NCBI RefSeq assembly: GCF_001684335.1
Contig: NZ_LOIC01000070.1
Coordinates: 30,698-90,417, forward strand
Direction: 5' to 3'
DNA: 59,720 nucleotides
Source of the DNA: Photorhabdus namnaonensis
GTDB lineage: Bacteria; Pseudomonadota; Gammaproteobacteria; Enterobacterales; Enterobacteriaceae
In this document: piece after piece, positions 45,691 to 55,253 of the stretch
How the letters are laid out: every line of letters begins with the position of its first letter
Position numbering within the stretch: position 1 is the first letter of the stretch
The notes under the pieces: model-generated
Databases searched by the model: none
What the model was told of the DNA's origin: nothing
Seen by the model: only the letters and a program-made list of their open reading frames with translations
Program-made: the position numbers and the translations under genes

Positions 45691-46983
45691 TCACAGATAC
45701 GGCGACCAGGCAGGGAATTTTACCTGTCCATCGGTTACCGGAAGACGCGCTTTGAAACGCCCGTCAGTCGAAACTAGCTGCAATACAGTCCCCAACCCTT
45801 GGGTGGAGCTATAAATCACCATAGTGCCGTTAGGTGCGATACTCGGCGTTTCATCCAGGAACGTATCCGTCAAAATTTGAACGGCTCCCGTTGCCAGATC
45901 TTGTTTAGCTATGTGCTGCTTACCACTCTCTGAGCTGACCATCACCACAAAACTACCATCCGCGCTTACATCAGCATCTTGGTTTTGTGTGCCTTCCCAA
46001 GTGAGGCGTTGCGGAGCACCGCCATTAATATCGGTTTTATATAACTGTGGACGACCACCCTGATCAGAGGTGTAAACCAAAGTCTGGTTATCCGGCATCC
46101 AACTTGGCTCAGTATTGTTACTGCGGCCATCTGTAACTTGACGGATCTGAGCTGAACCCAAATCCATCACGTAAAGATTCAAACTACCCGATTTAGACAG
46201 AGCAAATGCCAATTTACTGCCATCCGGGGAAAATGCAGGCGCACCGTTATGACGCGGGAAAGAGGCGACCTGACGTACCTCGCCACTCGCCAAGGTCTGG
46301 ATAACCAAGGCGGAACGGCCGCTTTCAAATGTCACATAAGCCAGTTTAGCGCCGTCAGGAGACCATGCCGGCGACATCAACGGTTCCGGCGAACGGTGAA
46401 CAGTGAACTGGTTGTAACCATCGTAATCAGATACACGCAGTTCATACGGATATTTACCGCCATTAGTCTTTACAATGTAAGCCAGACGAGTACGGAATGC
46501 GCCTTTGATGCCTGTCAGTTTTTCAAATACTTGATCACTAGCTGTATGCGCAGCATAACGCAACCATTGTTTGGTTACTTTAAATTGATCCTGAGCAAGC
46601 ACCGTGCCCGGAGCACTCGCAGTATCAACCAATTGATAAGAGATTAAAAAACCACCATCCGCACTTGGCTGGATCTGCCCAACAACAACAGCATCAATCC
46701 CCAACGCCGACCACGCGGCAGGCGTCACCTCAGATGCCGTCGTTGGTTGCTGCGGCATACGGCTGACATCAATAGGGTTAAATTTACCGCTGTTACGAAG
46801 ATCAGCCCCAACGATCACCCCAATCTCTTCCGGTGCATTCCCCGCTCCAGTCCATTTAAAGGGTACAACGCCAATAGGACGCGCAGAATCGACACCTTGA
46901 GTGATCTCGATACGAACTTCTGCGTAAGCAACCGTGGCCCACAACATTAAAATGCCTAGTACTACTTTAAAAGCCTGCCTCAT
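45691..46983 (-). CDS. tolB: Tol-Pal system protein TolB
   Basis: TolB is the periplasmic partner of Pal and is moved by TolA. The start [20 protein letters not shown] (430 residues) follows GGGAGAGATTA; the frame is open six codons more upstream. A signal peptide ends near AYA. An alpha/beta N-terminal domain leads to a six-bladed propeller with blades such as [33 protein letters not shown] and [16 protein letters not shown]. Confidence 0.98.
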   Translation of the reverse strand: MRQAFKVVLGILMLWATVAYAEVRIEITQGVDSARPIGVVPFKWTGAGNAPEEIGVIVGADLRNSGKFNPIDVSRMPQQPTTASEVTPAAWSALGIDAVVVGQIQPSADGGFLISYQLVDTASAPGTVLAQDQFKVTKQWLRYAAHTASDQVFEKLTGIKGAFRTRLAYIVKTNGGKYPYELRVSDYDGYNQFTVHRSPEPLMSPAWSPDGAKLAYVTFESGRSALVIQTLASGEVRQVASFPRHNGAPAFSPDGSKLAFALSKSGSLNLYVMDLGSAQIRQVTDGRSNNTEPSWMPDNQTLVYTSDQGGRPQLYKTDINGGAPQRLTWEGTQNQDADVSADGSFVVMVSSESGKQHIAKQDLATGAVQILTDTFLDETPSIAPNGTMVIYSSTQGLGTVLQLVSTDGRFKARLPVTDGQVKFPAWSPYL

Positions 46984-47059
46984 TAATCTCTCCCTTATCA
47001 CGATGGAATAGTCGCAATAATTCGCAGAATATTAACAAACGTCAACAAACAAAACCAGA

Positions 47060-47186
47060 TATACCCGTTATCTTTCAAGTTGCCTCTTTGTTGGCTGAAC
47101 TCGCTTACCCCGCTGACATAGTTATCTATGCTCCCGGGGATTCGCTCCCTCGCCGTCGCGATGCAGCTCGAAATCCATTGGGTATA
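47060..47186. repeat. ERIC element, copy 2
   Basis: A full 127-bp ERIC: TATACCCGTTATCTTTCAAG at the left, TTGCCTCTTTGTTGGCTGAA, a central CTCCCGGGGATTCGCTC and CGAAATCCATTGGGTATA at the right. It lies in the tolA-tolB gap, so it is co-transcribed and may affect message processing. Confidence 0.95.
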
Positions 47187-47240
47187 GCTTAATAACATTG
47201 AATGGTTCTGTTTGTTATTAATAACTCCTAAATAACAACT

Positions 47241-48311
47241 TTATTGAGGTTTGAAATCAAGCGGCGCGTTTTTAAACACTTCGTAAACCTCCTTACTTGG
47301 CGGCTTCGGAATTTTCGCTTGTTTAGCCGCCGCTACCGCTGCCTGGCACAACGCCGGGTCTCCCCCCTCTGACTTTATATCAATTAACAACCCATCAGGA
47401 GCAAGTTTAATCCGTAACGCACAGGTACGCCCACGATACATACTTGGATCGTAAAACTTATTCTGTATCGCTATCTGAATCTGCCCCAAATAGTTATTAA
47501 TGTCGGCATTTGAAGCTCCACTTTTCTTGCCGCCACCTTTACCGGCGGCAGAAGCCCCTCCCTGCTGTTTCGGTACATTGGAAGTTAAGCCACCCAGTAA
47601 GTCATCAACTTCACTTTCCTGTTTAGCGGCTTGCGCAGCCGCTTTTTTCTTGACGTCAGCTTCGGCCTTGGCTTTAGCCTTTGCATCTGCCTCAGCTTTG
47701 GCTTTAGCATCCGCTTCAGCCTTGGCTTTTGCTTTAGCCTCAGCGTCTACTTTGGCTTTCGCTTCTTCCGCGGCTTTTTGTTTAGCAGCAGCGGCTTCCG
47801 CCTCTTTCTTAGCCTCGGCTTCGGCTTTCTTCTGCGCCTCAGCCTGCTCTTTAATCAGTTTTTCTTTTTCAGCCTTAGCCTTTGCCGCCGCTTCTTCCGC
47901 CTGTTTTTGCTCTTCACGGGCTTTGTTTGCGGCTTCTACAGCCTGCTTCTTCTGTTCTTCCGCTGCTTGTTGCGCTTTAATTCGTTCTTCTTCCACCGCT
48001 TTTAAACGCTCCTGCTCTTCAGCCTGTTTTTCCCTTAATTCAGCGGCCTGTTGTTCGGCTTTCTTCTTTCGTAACTGCTCCGCACGCTTAGCGTCAGCCT
48101 GTTGTTGTTGCTGTTGATTGTACTGTTGTACTACCGCATTCGGATCGACCATCACAGCATCAATAACAGAACCATCCTGACCGCCGCCGCCCATTTCAGT
48201 TTTTCGTGTCAGGGAACCCCAAATAAGTAACCCGATCAAAATAATATGCAACACAACCGAAACGATAACAGCGCGATTTAATTTATTGTTTTGCCCGTTT
48301 GTCTTTCCCAC
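47241..48311 (-). CDS. tolA: Tol energy-transducing protein TolA
   Basis: TolA spans the periplasm and passes TolQR force to TolB-Pal. The 356-residue protein has a membrane helix at about 13-35 (AVIVSVVLHIILIGLLIWG), a long Lys/Ala/Glu helical domain II at 60-245 with AEADAKAKAEADAKAKAKAE repeats, and a C-terminal domain III at about 270-356 with the disulfide pair in RTCALRIKL and DPALCQAAV. The 3' gap holds an ERIC element. Confidence 0.97.
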   Translation of the reverse strand: MGKTNGQNNKLNRAVIVSVVLHIILIGLLIWGSLTRKTEMGGGGQDGSVIDAVMVDPNAVVQQYNQQQQQQADAKRAEQLRKKKAEQQAAELREKQAEEQERLKAVEEERIKAQQAAEEQKKQAVEAANKAREEQKQAEEAAAKAKAEKEKLIKEQAEAQKKAEAEAKKEAEAAAAKQKAAEEAKAKVDAEAKAKAKAEADAKAKAEADAKAKAKAEADVKKKAAAQAAKQESEVDDLLGGLTSNVPKQQGGASAAGKGGGKKSGASNADINNYLGQIQIAIQNKFYDPSMYRGRTCALRIKLAPDGLLIDIKSEGGDPALCQAAVAAAKQAKIPKPPSKEVYEVFKNAPLDFKPQ

Positions 48312-48356
48312 GCTCGATATCCAAGATCTTCAAATAACAGCAACTGCCGGCTAAAC

Positions 48357-48782
48357 TCAGATAGGCTGAGTCATTAAACCAACGGATTTCACACCTGCCC
48401 GATGCAGCATGTTAAGTGCCTTAATAATCTCATCGTAAGGCACTTCCTTCGAACCACCGATCAAGAAAACGGTTTTTGGATTCTCTTTTATTCGTGCCTG
48501 CGCTTCCGCAATAATTTGCGGTTCAGGCAATAATTCCAATCGTTCATGGTTAACTATCATGGTGTACTGACCAACACCAGAAACCTCCACGATTACCGGT
48601 GGATTATCGGAGTTGGAAACCGTTTTAGAATCTACCGCATCCGGCAGATCAACTTCTACGCTTTGAGTGATAATCGGCGCCGTCGCCATGAAGATAAGCA
48701 ACAGAACCAGCAACACGTCCAGTAAGGGAACGATATTGATTTCGGATTTCAGCTCACGCTTGCGACTACGGGTGCGTGCCAT
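48357..48782 (-). CDS. tolR: Tol system membrane protein TolR
   Basis: TolR with TolQ forms the proton-driven motor of the Tol system. The 141-residue protein has one membrane helix at about 18-37 (INIVPLLDVLLVLLLIFM) with the essential aspartate in LLDVLLV, and a periplasmic domain ending GVKSVGLMTQPI. It starts 13 bases after the tolQ stop. Confidence 0.98.
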   Translation of the reverse strand: MARTRSRKRELKSEINIVPLLDVLLVLLLIFMATAPIITQSVEVDLPDAVDSKTVSNSDNPPVIVEVSGVGQYTMIVNHERLELLPEPQIIAEAQARIKENPKTVFLIGGSKEVPYDEIIKALNMLHRAGVKSVGLMTQPI

Positions 48783-48795
48783 AGCTTCTCCCTTA

Positions 48796-49892
<1,097 letters not shown>

Positions 49893-50003
49893 TTCAATCC
49901 TACATAAGGCGAATTAACGCTGCCACTATACTCAAGACAATGCGGCTTTGGAATAATGTGCAAATAAAAAATTTATGGGTTAGAAGCCTCATAACATACA
50001 GAA

Positions 50004-50186
50004 TTAACTCATAAAGAAATGACACAAACCCCAAATCAAAATCAAGAATGCCGGCAAAGGATGGAAAAAGATACGCAAAACAGTCAGGTCCCAGAATACA
50101 CAAGCGGCAAACATTAATGCCACAATAAGGATAAGGCCCCGAATAGGGGCTTTATCCATTAGCCGATAGTATTTATCTATCAACAC
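50004..50186 (-). CDS. ybgE: YbgE-like cyd-tol operon membrane protein, internally shortened
   Basis: E. coli YbgE has 97 residues with three membrane helices. This 60-residue form keeps the start (LMDKAPIRGLILIVALMFAA ending CVFWD) and an end typical of enterobacterial YbgE (IFFHPLPAFLILIWGLCHFF), but about 37 residues between them are absent in frame. The join reads TTTTGCG, a motif expected at both edges, consistent with a slip deletion. It starts with GTG (50186), overlapping cydX. Only two helices remain, so function is doubtful. Confidence 0.75.
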   Translation of the reverse strand: MLIDKYYRLMDKAPIRGLILIVALMFAACVFWDLTVLRIFFHPLPAFLILIWGLCHFFMS

Positions 50187-50302
50187 GATTCCTCGCCATT
50201 TTTAGCGGTTTTTTCTTCTTCATTATGCTCAAAAGCTAAGGCGGCGATTATAGCGAAACTACAAGCCAAGAGCGTTCCGAGAATCCAAGCGAAATACCAC
50301 AT
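50180..50302 (-). CDS. cydX: Cytochrome bd oxidase small subunit CydX
   Basis: This 40-residue gene encodes MWYFAWILGTLLACSFAIIA followed by ALAFEHNEEEKTAKNGEESC. The first 20 residues match E. coli CydX, a single-helix subunit needed for stable cytochrome bd-I. It follows cydB by 12 bases and its stop overlaps the start of ybgE. Confidence 0.96.
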   Translation of the reverse strand: MWYFAWILGTLLACSFAIIAALAFEHNEEEKTAKNGEESC

Positions 50303-50314
50303 GCTTTATGTTCC

Positions 50315-51454
50315 TTAGTACAGTGAATGTTTGTTATCTTCAATAAAGCTTTTATCCAAACGCCCGAACATTTTGTAGTAACACCAAATGGTATATCCCA
50401 GAATGATTGGGACAAAAATCAATGCAACTACAAACATGACGCGCAGCGTCATCAAGCTTGAAGTCGCGTCCCACATCGTCAAGCTGACATTAGGATCAGT
50501 GATTGAAGGCATCACAAATGGGAACATCGTTACACCACAGGCCAGAATGATGCCAGCAATTGTCAGTGAAGAGAACAGAAATGCCCATCCAGCCTTATTC
50601 ATGCGCGTCATCAGCATCGTCAGCAAAGGCGAAGCCACGCCCAGCGCCGGTAGAACCCACAACCACGGATAGTTGTTAAAGTTAGTCAACCAAGCGCCCG
50701 CCTGATGGGCGACCTCTTTATGCAATGGATTAGACTGAGCCATCGTATCCAAGCCGCCGGTCACAACATAACCATCAATACCATGAATCAGCCATACGCC
50801 TGCCAACAGGAAAGCCACCATTGTCACCAGCGCACAGAGGTAAGTCGCGGTACGAGAACGCAGACGCAGCTCACCCGTAGTACGCATTTGCAGATAAGTT
50901 GCTCCCTGCGTCACAATCATCATCAAGCTGATCACTCCCGCCAATAAACCGTATGGGTTGAGCAATCCAAAGAAGGAGCCGGTGTAGAACAGGCGGAGTT
51001 GAGAGTCAACGTTAAACGGCACTCCCTGTAATAGATTACCGAATGCCACGCCGATAACTAATGGCGGAACGAAACTACCGACAACGATTCCCCAATCCCA
51101 CATGTTACGCCACTTGCGGTCTTCCAGTTTGGAGCGGTAATCAAAACCAACCGGACGGAAGAACAATGCAGATAACACCAGGATCATAGCAACATAGAAG
51201 CCAGAGAATGCCGCGGCATAGACCATCGGCCATGCCGCGAACAGCGCTCCACCGGCGGTAATCAGCCAAACCTGGTTACCATCCCAATGCGGCGCCACTG
51301 AGTTAATCATGATGCGACGCTCAGTGTCGTTTTTGCCGATGATACGTAACAGGATACCAACTCCCATATCAAAACCATCAGTTACCGCAAAACCGATTAG
51401 CAACGCACCAATCAATAGCCACCATATAAATCGTAGTACTTCATAATCAAACAT
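50315..51454 (-). CDS. cydB: Cytochrome bd oxidase subunit II CydB
   Basis: CydB supports the quinol oxidase CydA in the inner membrane. The 379-residue protein has about nine helices, starting YEVLRFIWWLLIGALLIGFA, with GFDMGVGILLRI and PHWDGNQVWLITAGGALFAA typical of the family. It follows cydA by 14 bases. Confidence 0.98.
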   Translation of the reverse strand: MFDYEVLRFIWWLLIGALLIGFAVTDGFDMGVGILLRIIGKNDTERRIMINSVAPHWDGNQVWLITAGGALFAAWPMVYAAAFSGFYVAMILVLSALFFRPVGFDYRSKLEDRKWRNMWDWGIVVGSFVPPLVIGVAFGNLLQGVPFNVDSQLRLFYTGSFFGLLNPYGLLAGVISLMMIVTQGATYLQMRTTGELRLRSRTATYLCALVTMVAFLLAGVWLIHGIDGYVVTGGLDTMAQSNPLHKEVAHQAGAWLTNFNNYPWLWVLPALGVASPLLTMLMTRMNKAGWAFLFSSLTIAGIILACGVTMFPFVMPSITDPNVSLTMWDATSSLMTLRVMFVVALIFVPIILGYTIWCYYKMFGRLDKSFIEDNKHSLY

Positions 51455-51468
51455 AAGTGGACTCCTGT

Positions 51469-53037
51469 TTACTGAGCATCGGGTGCTGAAATTGTTTTCT
51501 GTTCAAAATGGTAACGCCCGGTTTTTAAGCTACTCGGGCCAAGGCGGGCAAATTTGAACATCAAAAACATTTCCGCAATCAGGAATAAGGTATAAAGGCC
51601 GCAAATCAGCGCCATAGAGAACAAGATATCGCCGGCTGTTAAATTGGAACTCGCCACCGCAGTCGGCAGAACTTCACCAATCGCCCACGGTTGACGACCA
51701 TACTCCGCCACAAACCAGCCTGATTCTATGGCAATCCACGGCAATGGAATACTGTACAGTGCGGCGCGCAGCAACCATTTTTGTTTACCAATGCGGCCAC
51801 GGATAACACTCCAAAACGCCAAACCAATCAACAATAACATCAGGAAGCCGGCTGCAACCATGATACGGAATGCAAAATAGAGCGGCGCAACACGAGGGAT
51901 AGAATCTTTCGCGGCGGCTTTGATCTGTTCTTCACTAGCATCAGTTACTTTGTTGGTATAACGTTTCAACAACATGCCATAACCCAGATCTTGTTTACTC
52001 TCATTGAATGCGGTACGAACAGTCGGGTCTGTGTTACCGGCACGTAATTCTTCCAACAGTCCATAAGCCTTTATACCGTTACGAATACGCACCTCATGCT
52101 GCTCCATCAAATCACGCAGACCAATGACCGGAGTATCAACGGAACGGGTAGCAATCAATCCCATAAGATAAGGGATCTGAATTGCGTATTTGTTTTCCAT
52201 TTTATCCTGATCCGGGATACCTATCAGTGTAAAAGCGGCCGGAGGTGGCTGAGTTTCCCATTCAGCTTCGATTGATGCCAGCTTAGTCTTCTGTACGTCG
52301 CCCATTTCGTAGCCAGATTCATCACCCAACACAATAACAGACAACACAGCCGCGATACCAAAGCTTGAAGCAATCGCAAATGAACGCTTAGCAAATGGAA
52401 TATCACGGCCTTTAAGCAGGTAATAAGAGCTGATACCGAGAACAAAGATCGCTCCTGTCACATAACCCGCTGCAACGGTATGAACAAATTTCACCTGAGC
52501 AACTGGGTTCAGTACCAATTCAGCAAAACTGACCATCTCCATACGCATGGTTTCAAAGTTGAAATCAGAAGCAATCGGATTTTGCATCCAACCGTTAGCA
52601 ATTAGAATCCAAAGCGCAGAGAAATTAGAGCCTAGTGCGACCAACCAAGTTACCGCCAGATGTTGCGTCTTACTGAGACGATCCCAACCGAAGAAGAACA
52701 GGCCTACGAATGTAGACTCCAAGAAGAACGCCATCAAGCCTTCAATCGCCAGAGGCGCACCGAAAATGTCACCAACGTAGTGAGAAAAGTATGACCAGTT
52801 AGTCCCAAACTGGAACTCCATAGTCAACCCTGTTGCAACCCCCAGAGCAAAGTTAATACCAAATAACTTGCCCCAGAACTTTGTCATATCTTTGTAAATT
52901 TGTTTACCGGAGAGCACATATACCGTTTCCATGATCGCCAGCAAAAACGCCATACCAAGCGTTAGCGGAACGAATAGGAAGTGATACATCGCAGTTAAGG
53001 CAAACTGTAATCGTGACAGTTCGACAATATCAAACAT
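51469..53037 (-). CDS. cydA: Cytochrome bd oxidase subunit I CydA
   Basis: CydA oxidises ubiquinol and reduces oxygen with hemes b558, b595 and d, favouring low oxygen. The 522-residue protein equals E. coli in length. Haem-ligand histidines are H19 ([14 protein letters not shown]) and the one in [14 protein letters not shown] near 186; the long quinol loop occupies about 255-380. A perfect FNR site lies about 270 bp upstream, matching E. coli FNR/ArcA control. Confidence 0.99.
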   Translation of the reverse strand: MFDIVELSRLQFALTAMYHFLFVPLTLGMAFLLAIMETVYVLSGKQIYKDMTKFWGKLFGINFALGVATGLTMEFQFGTNWSYFSHYVGDIFGAPLAIEGLMAFFLESTFVGLFFFGWDRLSKTQHLAVTWLVALGSNFSALWILIANGWMQNPIASDFNFETMRMEMVSFAELVLNPVAQVKFVHTVAAGYVTGAIFVLGISSYYLLKGRDIPFAKRSFAIASSFGIAAVLSVIVLGDESGYEMGDVQKTKLASIEAEWETQPPPAAFTLIGIPDQDKMENKYAIQIPYLMGLIATRSVDTPVIGLRDLMEQHEVRIRNGIKAYGLLEELRAGNTDPTVRTAFNESKQDLGYGMLLKRYTNKVTDASEEQIKAAAKDSIPRVAPLYFAFRIMVAAGFLMLLLIGLAFWSVIRGRIGKQKWLLRAALYSIPLPWIAIESGWFVAEYGRQPWAIGEVLPTAVASSNLTAGDILFSMALICGLYTLFLIAEMFLMFKFARLGPSSLKTGRYHFEQKTISAPDAQ

Positions 53038-53094
53038 CTTGACTCCTTGCTCCTAGCAGGAAGACACCGACTTGCGGCAACCTGGCTTCATGTA

Positions 53095-53114
53095 AGTACT
53101 TTTCTCAAAGTACT
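53095..53114 (-). other. Hairpin in the cydA leader
   Basis: AGTACTTT-TCTC-AAAGTACT, an 8-bp stem about 60 bases before cydA. It may be a leader structure. Confidence 0.4.
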
Positions 53115-53305
53115 CATACAGAAGCCTCATAACTACCAGCAATAAATGCCTTTAAAATAACAACTCATTAATAAGTAAATTAAAAACTAATTAGACTAAT
53201 AGTATAGTACGCTTATATTCCCATACAATAAATAGGTTTTACGTGATTCAGATTAGAATTCTGAATATAGGTCAATAATTGCGGTTATTGTTTAATGGAA
53301 ACTCA

Positions 53306-53319
53306 TTGATCAGGATCAA
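53306..53319. promoter_or_regulatory. FNR box upstream of cydAB
   Basis: TTGATCAGGATCAA is a perfect match to TTGAT-N4-ATCAA. In E. coli FNR modulates cydAB, in concert with ArcA; no ArcA site can be fixed by eye here. Confidence 0.85.
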
Positions 53320-53682
53320 TTTAAGCAAATTAGAAAAATAATGCTATAGGTAATAACCTGATTTTATTCATTTATTTTTGGCTCGTGTTAATAACTTTAT
53401 CTATTATTTCATTTTAGTTGATATATTGTTAATTATTTGTTTATTTGGCTAAATATTGATTTCTATATTGCTGTGAAATGACTTTTAAAATTAACTTGTT
53501 ATTTTCATCCTTAAGAAAATATTATTATTAACTCTGCATTAACAGTGAGATCACCACCATTTGGCTGTCATTCAGATAGCACAATGACACACAGCTCGAG
53601 AACTAAGCTTCCCTCTTAACGACAGATCTCTTCAAACTGAGTGAAATGACTTAGTATCTTAAGTTACACAGCCCAACAATAA

Positions 53683-53705
53683 TTGTGTAAAAATATTTTA
53701 CACAA
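53683..53705. promoter_or_regulatory. Perfect inverted repeat, operator-like
   Basis: TTGTGTAAAA and TTTTACACAA arms are separated by 3 bases. It could be an operator or a short hairpin; no neighbouring regulator is present. Confidence 0.35.
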
Positions 53706-53820
53706 CAGAAAAACTGCGCGTACCAGCAAGTAATGACCGAAATACCTTTCTTCCGGCTCCCACAGACAGGCTTTTCCGGGCTCGCGCTAGTCACCACCAT
53801 AATACGCTGTTGAAACTGAG

Positions 53821-53919
53821 ATGCAGTCGGAAGCTAAAAAAGCGTTGTTGCTGAACTGGAAAAAGCATTTGGTATTATTGAGTTTGGTTGATGTTTCATT
53901 GGCACCAAACATTAAATGA
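53821..53919 (+). pseudogene. C-terminal relic of a tail-fibre assembly (Tfa) gene
   Basis: The 32 codons MQSEAKKALLLNWKKHLVLL then SLVDVSLAPNIK and a stop match the chaperone end of fibre copy 2 (EEEKVALMAWKKYFVLLSRV). It lies before the truncated fibre gene on the same strand, so a second fibre/chaperone set once stood here. Confidence 0.8.
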
Positions 53920-54221
53920 ATAATTATTTTTTCTGATTATTTAATACAAAATCAAATTTTTCACTGTAAATTAATTATTAGATAACACGGATATTATTGA
54001 GGATGGTTTATAATAAGAAATTAATAGAAAAAACAATAGCTTTTAGATGTTGAGTTTTTTATTTTCACCAATTAACTAAAAATAGTTAATCCCTTAAGGT
54101 ATAAGAGAATTTAATTATTAATTAACTGAACTAGACTGTGATTGATGTGAATTATTGAAGTATTTTTCAATAATTAAAGATATTGATTATAAAATAACGC
54201 CACTTTACTTAAGGAATATTT
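53920..54221. other. Gene-free leader of the fibre fragment
   Basis: About 300 A+T-rich bases. The last 40 carry GATTATAAAATAAC (54185-54198) and TTAAGGAATATTT, the conserved fibre promoter and ribosome site. Nothing else is evident. Confidence 0.5.
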
Positions 54222-54569
54222 ATGAATCTAAAAAATGATTTTAAAGCTTTTTCTATCGGCAATAATGCTAATGTGCCGAGCCAAATAAATTATGAAGCAA
54301 GTGAGAATATAAATAATGGATTTCAAGCAGACAAAGCTATCACTACTCATGATTTAAATAAAGCATTACGTCAATCTTCAACCATAGCATCTGTGGTGGC
54401 TGATTTTATCAAGACACAATCTGGCGAGAATGTTTTGGATGATGGTGATATAGCCAAGATCACTGTGCAGTTAAATAGAGCATTAGAAAAAACAAATAGT
54501 GTATTTATATTATTTTTATGCTTGAGAATGAAATCCAGCCAACGAAAAACAGCCACTATGAAATATTGA
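54222..54569 (+). pseudogene. Truncated tail-fibre gene, N-terminal domain only
   Basis: Residues 1-90 (KNDFKAFSIGNNANVPSQIN, ASVVADFIKTQSGENVLDDG, AKITVQLNRALEK) match the fibre N-terminus of the 34-42 kb copies. The remaining 25 residues come from the direct repeat (54494-54601), and the shaft, collar and tip are gone. The conserved promoter and ribosome site are retained, so a short N-terminal protein may still be made. Confidence 0.85.
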
Positions 54570-54601
54570 AGCCCAGATGGAGAAAATCAATCGGCAAAGA
54601 T
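54494..54601 (+). repeat. Direct repeat, left copy, flanking the Hint-protein segment
   Basis: About 75% identical to 57093-57198 over its whole length, and perfect over ATGGAGAAAATCAATCGGC and the following CAAAGAT. One frame of the left copy reads ENEIQPTKNSHYEILKPRWR then KSIGKDIVSLLHRI, so it may derive from coding DNA. Confidence 0.75.
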
Positions 54602-55253
54602 ATTGTGTCCCTATTGCACCGGATAACCTCCCACATCCAGAGGTAAAAACCACAAAACGTCGCGACCCATAACGCTATCTTCTTGGTATTTCTGACTATT
54701 ACTGCCAACAGACACGGTATCTGGACTGTCAGCAAACCTAGGAAACGAGCATAATGGTGCCCATGATGCGGCTTCACATCCGCAACACTTGGTTCTATCA
54801 TCTCCTTTACCGGGAATACTTCTTTTTGCCCTACAACGTCAACCGGTTTTCTCTAAAATAAAAGCCAGAAGAATACTGCAATAACACTTAATAAAGTGAA
54901 ATAAAGAATCCCACGAGAAAAATAGTGGTATTTGTTAACAATCTGACATGAGAAACTTGACAATATTTTGCAAAGAACTATTAATTATATAAATGATTAT
55001 AGCTCCACCTTTAATATCTATTCTTCCTATACTGTAAAAATATTATATATATCTTTACAATTTTTTATATAACCAAAGGGGGGATTGATGATGCATCTTT
55101 ATTATTCATCTTACTCATAATGTCCAACGTGAATTAAAGACATTAACAAATTATCAGTTTAAAGTAGTAATGCGTTAATATTATATTGACTAAAGAATAA
55201 AATACATGTAATTAATTCCTTACAAAACCTATATTATTTCACAGGATAAAATT
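54602..55253. other. Gene-free DNA before the Hint protein
   Basis: About 650 bp. One plus-strand frame at 54580-54850 contains protein-like fragments (CVPIAPDNLPHPEVKTTKRR, NTWFYHLLYREYFFLPYNVN) broken by stops, so it is probably a decayed gene of unknown origin. After 54850 it is A+T-rich. Confidence 0.45.

Larger units (their letters stand above)
53120..53820. other. A+T-rich upstream region of cydA and island edge
   Basis: No gene is seen. It contains the cydAB control region (FNR site at 53306-53319) and a perfect 10-bp inverted repeat at 53683-53705. The remaining sequence has no recognisable content up to the Tfa relic. Confidence 0.5.

Noticed and set aside
47500-48117. Long plus-strand frames opposite tolA
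   Set aside because: Artefact of the Lys/Ala/Glu repeat of TolA, which gives open antisense frames of Ala, Ser and Phe.
54556-54801. 81-codon minus-strand frame before the Hint gene
   Set aside because: No ribosome site and no recognisable domain; it overlaps the direct repeat and apparent decayed coding DNA on the other strand.
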